Source: Eopsaltria australis
Lineage: Eukaryota; Chordata; Aves; Passeriformes; Petroicidae
Assembly (NCBI GenBank): GCA_034509425.1
Contig: JAVTVJ010000349.1
Span: forward strand, 248,001 to 312,000
Direction: 5' to 3'
Length of the DNA: 64,000 nt
The position numbers were made by a program, and so were the translations under genes. Under the pieces are notes generated by a model. That model saw nothing but the letters and a program-made list of their open reading frames with translations, searched no databases and had not been told where the DNA came from. Below, piece after piece: positions 14,501-26,500 of this stretch (its first letter is position 1; every line of letters begins with the position of its first letter).

Positions 14501-17500
14501 ACTATTTTTTTCACATGGTTAAAGAGTTTCTTCTTTTCACTCAGAAAACAGTATTTTAAGGGTTTTTTTAAAATTTAAACATTTTTTTCCAATTGTATTT
14601 CTAGTGATATGAGACTCTTAGATGCTTTAAAAGACATCCATCAGCTCTCATATCTGTCTAAAATGATAAAACAAATTTTTATTTGGATAAAAATGGCAGT
14701 TAACTGGTTAATAACAATGAGTCTCTGTTTAAAGTACAAAATATTTAATTTGTGACATGCACCAGGCGCTGTGATAAACATAAACTTTTTTGTGACAATA
14801 AGCAATGAAATGAGCATTCAACCTTGTACCAGTAGTTCACCACTACTGTAACCAATTTGTTTGAATACATTTTTGGCTTTAAGGTGAATTTTAGTTATTT
14901 CACTTTGTCCTCCCTAAGCAAAGCAACAAAGAACTATGTATCCAATTTCATGGAAAAATAGAAAAACACATCACAATGCATAAGGGGTTTATTTTATCCC
15001 TGCAATCCAGTATCATCAACTTACATTTCTAGACCAGGGAAGCCACCTGCTGACATTCACAAGAATTAATCAACAGCATTTATCCTTACCAACTCAAAAC
15101 TAAGAGTCAATTTTAGACATTTTTCTGTATGCACTGCCTTTGAACACACCAAAAGTTCTGGTTTTGGCGTGGTGCTGGTATTGTTTTAAATCCAAAAATC
15201 TTTTTCCTGAAGCCATTAAAGATTCCTGAAAATCTTACTTTTTTTCCCAAACACGCATGCAGCTGCCATTATAAATTGTTCTTTCTTCATGGATTTTGTT
15301 TGTTGACAGTACAATTTTACATATATTTGATTAGACATCTTCCATGTCAACAGTACAATAAGAATGCCTATATAAAGAGTACAGTTAAAGAAACTATGAG
15401 TACTTTAATCTAAAATTGTGATATTCAAGTATCTGAACAAAGTCATTCTCTTGGCATTGACTTCAGCTAAAACAAAATACAAGAAACTCAACCTGCATGA
15501 GGTTTTGAAGAGAAGAAAAGCATAACACAATAGCACAGCAGAGAAATACAGAACCTATGGCTTGATTTCTCTGAAAGAAACTACAAATGAAAAATTGAAA
15601 GAAACACAGAAGTAAATAATGCTGACATTTAGACCTAATCATGTTTCCTAAAGATGTATTTCCATGGCTTTTTTAATATTTACCATCACATAGTGAACTC
15701 CAAAGGCCTACTGACATGCATTCACTGTACTGAATGAATTAGAGTTGTAGCGTACACCACAGTGAATGAGTTGTAATTAAACTACACTAAAAAGTTTCAG
15801 TTTACCTATTATCTGGGAATTACATTCAGCAAGCATCTAAAATAAAGGCATTTTTCTATAAAAAATATAGCTGCAATTTACATAGCTGTCTCTTATTCTG
15901 AGAAGCAAAGTAATGAATTCAACAGAACACGCAACAGATTCTGTCTGAAGATTCACATAGTCACATTTGTGGAAATGTTTGTACACCAAAGCATTTAGGA
16001 AATGGCATTTCTTTTGCAGTTGTATTTTTAGCATAAAATTTCTTCTAAGATTTAAATAAATATTAGAAAATTCTTCATAATACTACGATTCAATAAAATA
16101 ATATTTTTTAAAATATTTGCGCCATTTCTCTCCCACTTTTTTCTTTAGGCAAAAGAAACTAACTAACATTTTCTATTTTAACTTTTACATTGCCGAAAGT
16201 TAGCAAAGTGTTGCAATGTTTAAGCTGTAGCCACTGGAAAAAAGTATTAAATTAGAATGGTGTATAATGTTCAGTTGTTTTTATAAAGCTTGAAGAACAT
16301 ATTTTGATTGGTACAAGAGAGGTTTTGCAACATAATTATATCCAAAAATTTACATAGTCTGATTTTGTTTAAAACAATATTCTCTAAAAATTTAAACTTT
16401 TCAGTGCAACAGTCTCATTGCCAGACATAGCACCTTTTCGTGAAGCTTTTTTTATTTTTACTTTTCAGTCAAATCCCTATCCTTCCCCAAAACTGTCTCC
16501 ATATGAATCTGCATAGTCAAGCTGATAATGAAAACCTTTAAAGTAAGTTTTAAAAAATATTCATTACATGAATGAAACTATGCACTTGCTATTTCATTGT
16601 TATTTGAGTGAAATGGTATTATCACCAAGATGAAATGGATGGATAAAATAGGCCATGTCAAAACACTGACTAGGAATTTTCTCCAGCACCTACTTAGCTT
16701 TGCTACTGTTAAACACCTCACAGAGCGTGCTTTGCAAGAAGAGACCATGTAGAACCATTTAAAGACACCTCTGACTGCAAGGTCAGATCTGAAAAAGGGG
16801 AACAATAGAAAAGAATTTCATATTGCTTTTTGTTTCTCTTCAGTATATAATCATTATGTTGGGATCTTAAGAGAAATTAGTCAAAATTAGCACTGATGTA
16901 TAATGCTCTTGTTGAGTAGGAATCAGTACCACAAACCTGAAAAATCTCCAAGCACACTTCCTGCAAATAGCCTTAGAAAGAGCCATTGAGTTTGGTTTGT
17001 GGATTTACATATAGCAGCTTTAGTCATAGTTTTGTGCCAGGAAACAAAACTGTTCTGGACAGATATTTTAGCCTAAAGAGTACATTATCTTAAATGCTTC
17101 TATAGGGCATGCATCTAGAGTGATTTATACATTCTACATTCTAGTTATTAATTTTACACATAATATATTTAGGAAAATAAAGGGAATAAATATTAAAAAA
17201 AAGTAAAAAGTATTAAGATACAGACAAGTCAAATAATAATTTTAACCCAGAGATCACTGGTCCATGGATTTTAAAATGTTGAACAACTTAGTACTAAGGT
17301 AAACTTCAGTTTTAAATGTTGAACAACCTTCACAAAACCTATACATAAAAAAGTTTCAAAATCTGTGATCAGTCTTCTTGAAACTCCACCAGTACCTACC
17401 TAACTTATTTCATATAGTTAATGACAGCAGACATCCTTTAGTGCTTTAGAACTTTCCATTCTCAAAAGAACTCAGCACTCATTTCAATTGTGACTTGCTA

Positions 17501-20500
17501 CTTACTGTTTAAAAGAACTAATATTTATTTTCCTCTTCAGTTTTATATCTACTTAAAAGACTTTTACAAGGGCAAAACACTTAAAAAAAGACTCAGGGCT
17601 GACTCAATCCTCCCTCCCTCTTTTTACAGCCAAACTGAGCTCAAATACTAAATTAAGGAATTTATGTTTACCAGAACCTAAAAGACAATCTTGCACAAAT
17701 CTTTATTCTGTAGAAACATCGACTGGCAATGATCCAGTATAAAACAAATTTAAAAACCTGCTGCATTTAGTAACTCCCCCAGAATGGACAGGCATCTTTT
17801 TAGGTAACTTCAGTGGCTTTTCAGCTGTTTTCAGTTTGAGCTGGCTTACCACCTCCTTTGTGATGTCAGCTTGGCATGGACTCAGTCACCACAAGTTATC
17901 AGAGATCTCAGTTTTATGGTTATACACCAAGACCATTAGCATAATATTTCAAGAAAAGTGAGATTCAGGGAAGTTTTTAAATTGATACTGCAAAGAGAAT
18001 TTATTTAAATTTTTGTACATACAAAGGCACTCAATGATCCCCCACGAAAGAGCTTAACAAAGCAAATGTCCAGTTAAACTGACCTTTCGGAGTCTTCCAG
18101 GTTTTCTTAAGCCCCCAGTGTGCTTATTCTTTTGTTCGTTAAAAATTTTGCAAGAGCCATCAGTAATGTGACACTCTGAAACTTCATTTTCATCACCTAG
18201 AAACCAAATTTAGAAACTTAAAATGAAAAATGCAGTCTTATGAAATGAGACTGCCACCAATTATTTTATCATAGCACAGTGGTATGTACCCTTAAGATAC
18301 CTCTTAATAATTTGTACCAGTTATTTTTTCACTTTACTTCAGTTAGGGAAAAGGAATGACACTGAAGCATCTGACATCATCTTTGAGTATCTGCTCTTAT
18401 AAATAAACCAGTTGTAAAACCCCAATTTTCTATATTTTGAAAACCATATATTAACTACAAATAGAGAATCTGCTAAATTGCTTTCTATTTTTTATAAAAT
18501 GTGCAATTTCCCTGCTTAGAGATATTTTGGTATGAAGCTTCAATGGCTAGATTTTCTTTTTCTTATTGAAACATCAATGCTTTTGGTATACCCTTTGTTT
18601 ATCTAAAATGACCTGAAGGTCTGAAACTTGTTTCAGCGAATCTAGCAAACTGTTAGTAGGCAAGAATTCTGTGCACATGCAGGCATATCAGACCTATTAT
18701 ATATGAAAAGGCACCATCCATAAGAATGTACTTTGTCAAAAAGCAGTATTTTTCATTATGTATTTTATGAATTAAAACATATTTAATTCTTCAACTCTGC
18801 CAGGATGACTTTTCTAAGAACCATAATACACTTCTGAAGCATTTGAGAAATTAGTTTGCCTAAGATGAAAAAATTTGATCTATCTTTTAAACAATTAAGG
18901 TTTAATTACTCCAACTTTAGGGAGAGAATTTTTCCCAAATGTCATTCAATAAAGTCTACTTTAGAGAATTTGTTCATATTTCATTTCAAAGAAATGGATG
19001 AGACCACTTAAAGAAAGTTTAATTAGTGATTAAAGTGGCCTAAATTTAACTCCTGCTAACTATCTTTCTTTGATTACTTTTGGAAAATATTGAAGGGTAC
19101 TATCCATATTTAGTATGCATATATAACTAAGAATAATTTGTTTTTCCTCTGTCAGCCATTTAAACTCTTAATCCTTGAAGTGGCAGAACATCAAATTACA
19201 AACCATTACGATTACTTATTTAAAAATTTTAATCTTGAAACTAATCAAAATTTATTGCAGTATTTTATGTGTAATAAATGTAAACCTGGTTTTCAGGTAC
19301 AATTGTTGACCTAAATTCACTATTTAGGTATACAGTGTCAAGTAATAAAGAGATAACTAGTAACTATATTAATTTTATTTAGTATTGGACTGAGGCCCAT
19401 AATTTTCAATCACTGAGGAAGACTGATGGCAAGTCGAAGAGGAGAAAACATCTTTCCACACAATAAAGAAACAAAAAATTACCTCTTTTTCCATAAAAAC
19501 CAGAACTTTTAAAGGTGTATTTTGAATCTCAACAAAAAAAGTAATGACATGAGTGCATAGGATGTAAGATCATGTACTCCACTGCTTTACCCAAAGTAGT
19601 CTCTATTAAATTCTATACGTTATTTCAGGGTTTTTTGGGTTTTTTTTGAAAGCTAGCTTGGATTGAGGGCTAACAGTGAATAGTGTAACATTCTTTTTAC
19701 TACTCTTGGCCTGAACGCTCATGCTCCACAGCACTTGTCCCACTTGAGCTTAAAGTCTTAAAACCTGTATTCTTGGACTTCTTTCCAGTTAGAGTTCACT
19801 CCTGTGGGTTCTTCATATTTACAGAAAAGCAGGAAGAGAGGATAATGTCCCTTATCTCTGATTATCAGCTCACAGATCTTAGGCACTACATTAATAAGGG
19901 CTACTCTTTGCTACTCTGCTCCTGTCTATCAGGACTTCTTGAGCACTTTCCAACTTTTCCATCCTATAGGTCTCAAGCTTCACTATTTTTTGTTTTTTCC
20001 TGATTACTTCTTTTTAAAGCAGTCACTCAGGCACAAATAATGACTTTTCATCTTCAGTAGCTTTTCCTAGAGGATGCTAAAGTTGACAGAACTTTTTGAA
20101 GCAATTGCATACAGTGTTAGTTATCCCTAAACTAAGTTCAAATACGCAGGTAACTCCTGATACTGTGGTCCATTAGATTCCCTAAATGCTCTTCCAAAAC
20201 ACTGCTCAATGAATGGCACTAAAATCAACAACTGAGCCCTCTGAAGTATTATCACAAATTAAGAATTATATTACTTTGCAATTTAAGCTTCTACTCATTC
20301 ATGATAATTTTAACACCAGTGAGAAGTTTTGAAAGAGAATATTATTTCAAAATTTAATTTGATATTTCTATTTAATTAAAAAGCAATGATTAGGCAAAAT
20401 GAGCTAGTTTTCTCAATCAAATAAACCATGTTTGTCTAATAAAATCTTCTTCTATAGTATAGTTCTCTATGTTAAAAATAGCTATGAAATGTCACTTAAA

Positions 20501-23500
20501 TTAAGCCATATTGTAACTACTATTTTGTACTTATCCATAGGGGTATATACCCTAACTATAAAAAAATTAAATCCAAATTTGTCATCATCAGTAATCCTTC
20601 AGGTACACATGCACAGAATATTTAATACTCAGTGTCACTATTATTATTGTAGAAATTACTGAAGCATGGGTGAACATGTATACAGAACGTAATTTCTTAA
20701 AGTCTTCTGAAAACATATGTGCCCCCCCAGGCCCTCAGAGAGAGTCTGACAATGGTTGTTATGTAGTTATGTGCTCTAGGGCAAGCAACATCAGGCTTTG
20801 CAAATTTGACTACATCAAAATATCTTCAACTTGTTCCTCTATTCAGAAATACTTGTTCTCTTTTGTTTTAATAATTAGTCACAATACAACTTTTTGTGAA
20901 GATAAATAAAACAAGGAATCAAGGAAGAAACAGTTTTCTTCTTTATACCTCATTTGTTTTTTAAAAGGACATATTAAAATGTCAATAGAGGACATTATAC
21001 AGTATTTTTAGTGAGCCTATCTTCTTCCAAAGCTGAAAAAACCAAAAGGAACATCAAATCTAAGGAAGTTTTCACATGTGTACTTTTAAAGACATAAACT
21101 GTATTTTAGCAGCATTAAGCCCCATAGCACCTAGAACCTCAGGTAAAATTCATTAATCTAAATTAAACACAATGATTTATTGTACCAAACAACAGAAAGA
21201 TATTCCAGATTTCCCAGCTTAACATCAAATTACTTTAATTACAGTACAATGGGTCTTAGTTTAAGCCTTTTTGCCAATTAAGAAAATATTTGCCTTCCAC
21301 ATTACCATATATATATAAAACTCACTCAGATAAGCCTTAAGTTTATTTTTAAGACTGGAAATAATGTTAAATCTGAGTTCAAATTTCTAAATTATTTTAG
21401 TATGATAAAAGCTTAAGATCAGAAACTCTTGCATTCCTTGTCCATTATTATTTATTGTTGTAGCTTTAAGATGAACAGTCACATGACCTGGAGTAAGATG
21501 AAAATAAGTAACAGTATTTATTTCAGCAGAACAACTGGGCAGCCTTGAATGTGCCCTACAAAGGAACCTGAAGCTTGCTACCACACAAGCATTAGGCCTT
21601 GAAAACTTGGTTTCAGATTAGTCTACATATTACACTTCTACTTTAAAATGAAATGTTCCAAGTAGTCTATGTAAAGAAAGCTTATCAAATTATTTTGTCA
21701 TTAAAGACACAGGGTAAAAGTGCCACTGACATAAAATCACAACAAAAAAAATGGACAAAAATAATGTTTGATATTTAAAATATTTACAGATATTTTATAT
21801 GGCTATTTGATTACTCCTAACCATATACATATGATGAATGAAGAGAATTCATTAGTTTTTAAAAATATACTGGGTTTACCAGCTTTCAAATTATGTACAA
21901 TATACAGACACCTCCCCCCCCAATTTACTATTTATTTACTAATAGGGACAAGAAACAGCTTACATTTAATTTAAAAAAGGAAATGCTTAAGCCATAATTA
22001 ATAAAAATCGATTATTCCATCATAGAAAATCACAGCAGTAAGTGTAATACAAGATTTTATTTTCTTCCACAAAACTTGCATTATTAGGAAAAACACAACT
22101 TCTCCTACATTATTGATTCCTTCCATTTTTAAGTGAACTCATTCAAGCTGCCAAACCTGAGGTCCTACTTGACTACACAAAAGATGCAGGAAGCTGAATA
22201 TATCATACTTGGAAAAATGGCCACCACTGATAAAACACAAATACTGTTACAATCACTACAAGCACAAATTGAGACTTAAGACACTTTCCCAACAAAAAGG
22301 ATAAAAAGTATAAACATTGGATGACTTATATTTGCTGAATCCTATTCCTTTTTTTGTCCTCTAAAATCTATAATTTTAAACAAGTTTTCCAGCATGAAAA
22401 TAAAAGTGTGACATGCTAGAACAGTGATCATAATTCAGTTGCTAGAATTTAAGTTATAATTTAATCTAAATTTAAGTGCAGTAACTAAGTTTAAATACAG
22501 TAAGTAAGCCTGATAGAGTTCAAGAAGCATTTGGACAATGCTCTCAGGCACATAGTGTGATTCTTGGGGCTGTCCTGTGCAGGGCCAAGGGCTGGACTTT
22601 GGGGATCTTTGTGGGTCCCTTCCTTCCAGCTCAGAATACTCTGTTACTTTTCTCCTTCCCTATTTGCTTCCATGACTGTTTAATGAAAACCAGACTATTC
22701 TTTGACATTAGGAACTATACAATTTAAGGATAATCTTCTAATACATTGACACATGGCAAAAAACCACATACAGTGGGTTCATATATTTCATAGAATCATG
22801 GAATGGTTTGGGTTGAAAAGGACATTAAAGATCATCTAGTTCCAACTCCACTGCAATAGACCAGGTTAATCAGAGCTCCATCCAACCTCACCTTGAACAC
22901 TTCCAGGGATGAGGTTCACAACTTCTCTGGGCTATCTGTTCCAGTGCCTCAGCACACTCAGAGTAAAGAATTTCTTCCTAATGTCTAACCTAAACCTACT
23001 CTTTTGCATTTTAAGACCATAACTCTTTGTCCCACTGCTACATGCCCCATGAAAAAGTCCCTCTCCAGCTTTCTGGTAAGCCTCCTTTGGGTACTGGAAG
23101 GCTGCTCTTAGATCTCCTCAGTCTTCTTTTCTCCAGCTTTCTCAGCCTGTCTTCAAAGCAGAGGTGCTTCAGTCCTGTGATCATCTTTGTGGCCTGCTCT
23201 GGGCTTGTTCCAACAGGTCAACTTCTTTCTTGTGCTTGGGACTCCAGAGCTGGAGATCTCAGACCTGGATTTCTCCTAAGGAAGGCAGTTCTTCATTCTC
23301 CTAAATCCTGCTTTCACCTGCTGGAACATGGGTGGTGTGGCTGAAGCACTTGCTGGTGAAGCCTGGGGCAAAAAACCATGTTGAATATGTCAGCCTCCTC
23401 CACTTCATGGGCGACAAGTTCTCCTTCATCATTCCTAAGAGGACCCATATTTTCCCTAGCCTTTCTTTTGTTGTTGATGCACCTAAAGAAGCTTTTTCTG

Positions 23501-26500
23501 TTTACCCTTCACAGCCTTTGTCAGATTTACTTCTGACAGTGCTTTAGCCTTCCTAATCAGATCCATGGCTGATTCACAGTTTCTCTGTGCTCTTCCCAGG
23601 CTACCTTTCCCTGCTTCTGCTCTTTGAAAGCTATCTGCTTGTGTTTAAGACTGTCCAAGAGCTCCATATTCATCCACGCAGGCCTCCTGGCATCCTTCCA
23701 TTATTTCCTCTTTGTAGAGATGCATTGTTCTTCAGTCTGGAGGAGACAATCCTTGAATACCATCCCTTGGGTACCTCTCCCCAAGGTACTCTATCAAGCA
23801 AATCCCTGGTGAGGCCAAAGTCTGCTCTTCTAAAGTCCAGGGTAGTAAGCTTGCTGTGTGCCCTCCTTGCTGCCCCAATATCTTGTACTTCAACATCTCA
23901 TGGTCACTGCAGACAAGGCTGTCCTTGAGCTTCACATTCCTCGTCAGCACCTCTTTCTTGGTGAGAACAAGATCCAACATAGCACCTCTACTTTACGGCT
24001 CATCTACCACTTGGAGCAGAAAGCTGTCATTTTTGGGTGTACATTTATATCTGTATAACATACTCCTGCATCCACTGTTTTTTAAACTGTGCTAGAAATT
24101 ATGCACTCCAGATATTAAAATACAGGTGTAGTGAACTCAAAATAGCAGCTCACAGTTCAGCAGCTTATTACTCACACATATAGGCACAGCCATGGTTCAA
24201 CATTTCCACTGGATTTCATAAGTCTGATAGCAAGCTTGTTGAGCCCTTTAAGTTAATAATTAGATTTATATAATTAATTGACGCACTACTATAGAATTTT
24301 CCAGGGAAAATAAATTACTAAAATATACAATTATAATTAGAAATATTCAACCCCATGTAAAGCTTGACAAAGCTCACAATATCAAAATCTCAAAATTATT
24401 CCAATGCAAGTTAGGAGCATCTTCCAGGGACGTTCCTGAGATTCAATATTTTAGACATGTATACATTTATATTGAAATATCTTATGCCAAACCAACTTGA
24501 AAATGCTTAAATATAAAAAATACTCTTAAAATTACTAAAAGTTAAGATCAGTTCCATATAAAAAAAGTCATGGTTGAAAAAGATGCTTACATTGCAACTC
24601 TTGCAGGTCTTACTTCATCTGCATCACTGCACAAGTTAGAAATTGCTAACTCAAATATTTTTTTCCACCTGAAATTTTATGATGCTAACTGCAATTTTGG
24701 TAACAATTTTTGCTTGTGAACTAAAAATAGTTTGAATAAGGGAACCTATGAGACCTTGGTTTCTTAAACAGATTCTGAATAGCAACAGAAAGTTAGGAAA
24801 TTAGGAGAAAAAAAGGCTCAACGTTATTTTTGTTGTATATAGTGAGCAGTTTCCTTATCTCTTATGACCAGGTATTTGTAAGGTATATATATGTATATGG
24901 GAAAATAAACAGGTGCTCTTTTGGATTCTATTTTAGTAATTTATTTTACACGGTAATAAAGTCAGTACCGCAGTATTTTCTTCTTTTGGCGTCTTTCTGA
25001 AGTAATTTTCCTTTTGGAACGGCAGTTCATTTTACAATTTAGTTGCATCAGTATATCTAATGCAGTATGATATCTTTTGATTTTCCAGCTCTATGTAGTA
25101 ACTTACCAGTAGTATAAGCACAGTCATTCACATTGTTGTTGAATTTTTCATGAGCCTGCTGTGGCAGTCTATTCACATCAGCAGCATCTAAAGCTTCTCC
25201 AGTATCATCTTCTCCACAAGCTGATATATTTAATGATATGCTTCCAGGATGTTCAGCTGGTTTGATTTTTTTCTTTACTGGAAAATCATCCACTGAAATA
25301 GACTTCTTCCTGCTTTTCTTAGTAGTATCATGTGGCTTACAAAAACTCACATCATGTAGGTCCATGCTTTTAAAAGAGTCTTTGCAACAAACTTCAGAAG
25401 GATTCTGTGATTCCTTTGGTACTTGTATATGTTCTTCATTTTCATTTGAATTAGATGATGAAAAGAAGTCTTCATAAGAAGCCTCTTCAGTGCTATAAGA
25501 CTTCCTATATGTAGTAAGTGCTTCCAAGAACCCCTTAGAGTTTGATGCATCCAGTTCTGAGGTAGCCAGCTGCAAACTTGTTAATGTTAGTTTCTTCCTC
25601 TCCTTGTCTTCAAGAACACAATCATTTCTGTCAGCAGGGAAGCTTTTATCCAGTGAACATGTATTTGAGTCTTCACTATTCATAGGTGAATTACAGAGAC
25701 TGTCAATCAAAGCAGGAACAGTATTTAACTGGACTATTTTTTTGGAAGGAGTAATATGACCAGAGCCCTTGAGAAGAGAACTTTCATTTGCAATCGAAGT
25801 AGTCTTGCTCTGTTCATTCTTCTGGATTTTCTTTGGAAACTTTAAATGTTTCCTTCCTAAAGACAATCTGTCATCCAAAGTGTGCTGTATAAACTGTTTC
25901 TTTGTTAAACTTCTGGCATGTCGTTTTGGTGTTAAGCTCTTCTGCTCATTGCCATGTGATGGAGAAGTCACTGATGCGCTCATGGACACATGAATATCAG
26001 TCCAAGTATCACAGGCATGTTCTGCTACCTCTGTTCTCTGTCTCTTCAACTTCTCAGCTCTCCAAAGATAATCACAACTTGAGTTCAAGCAGTCTTCCAT
26101 TTGTTCTTCTGCAAAACAAAAATAGTGGCAACATCAATGTATTGAACAAAACAGAAACAGTATCAATTTCTTACTGAAATATATATGGAATTTCTGAACT
26201 GAAAAAACGAAGATTTAGCCACTTCTCTGGATATTATATGGCAAGTCAACAAAAACTAAACAGAAAATGGATTAGAATCAAAGTACATTCTATGCTGACA
26301 AGAACGTACAACAGTTTTAGCTATTGTATCCCCTTACCTGGTCATAAGCACCCACAAATCCCATTCTGCTTTCTTGAAATAAAGCACTAGAGGAATTAAT
26401 TTTCCCTCTTGCATTTGTAGAGAAAGCAAGATTATATGCTGATAAAGTTAGCTACAGTAATAGTGGAAAGCCAATAATTTTTGCTACCACAGCATTAGCA

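Larger units (their letters stand above)
5608..18083 (-). other. MCPH1 intron 9
   Basis: The largest intron fully inside the window, about 12.5 kb, AT-rich and almost free of recognisable interspersed repeats. It holds the palindrome cluster at 7030-7090 and a short tandem duplication at 17274-17327. Slightly less AT-rich stretches near 11270-11720 and 13500-13780 have no family I can name. Confidence 0.85.
18197..25106 (-). other. MCPH1 intron 8
   Basis: A 6.9-kb intron. Apart from the two CR1 pieces (22505-22645 and 22789-24045) and the candidate early polyadenylation signal at 24940, it is unremarkable AT-rich sequence. Confidence 0.85.

Noticed and set aside
23027..24095. Several open frames of 60-113 codons on both strands
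   Set aside because: They are pieces or antisense readings of a decayed CR1 element, not host genes.
25238..26177. Plus-strand open frames opposite MCPH1 exon 8
   Set aside because: They are antisense shadows of a long, well-supported coding exon.
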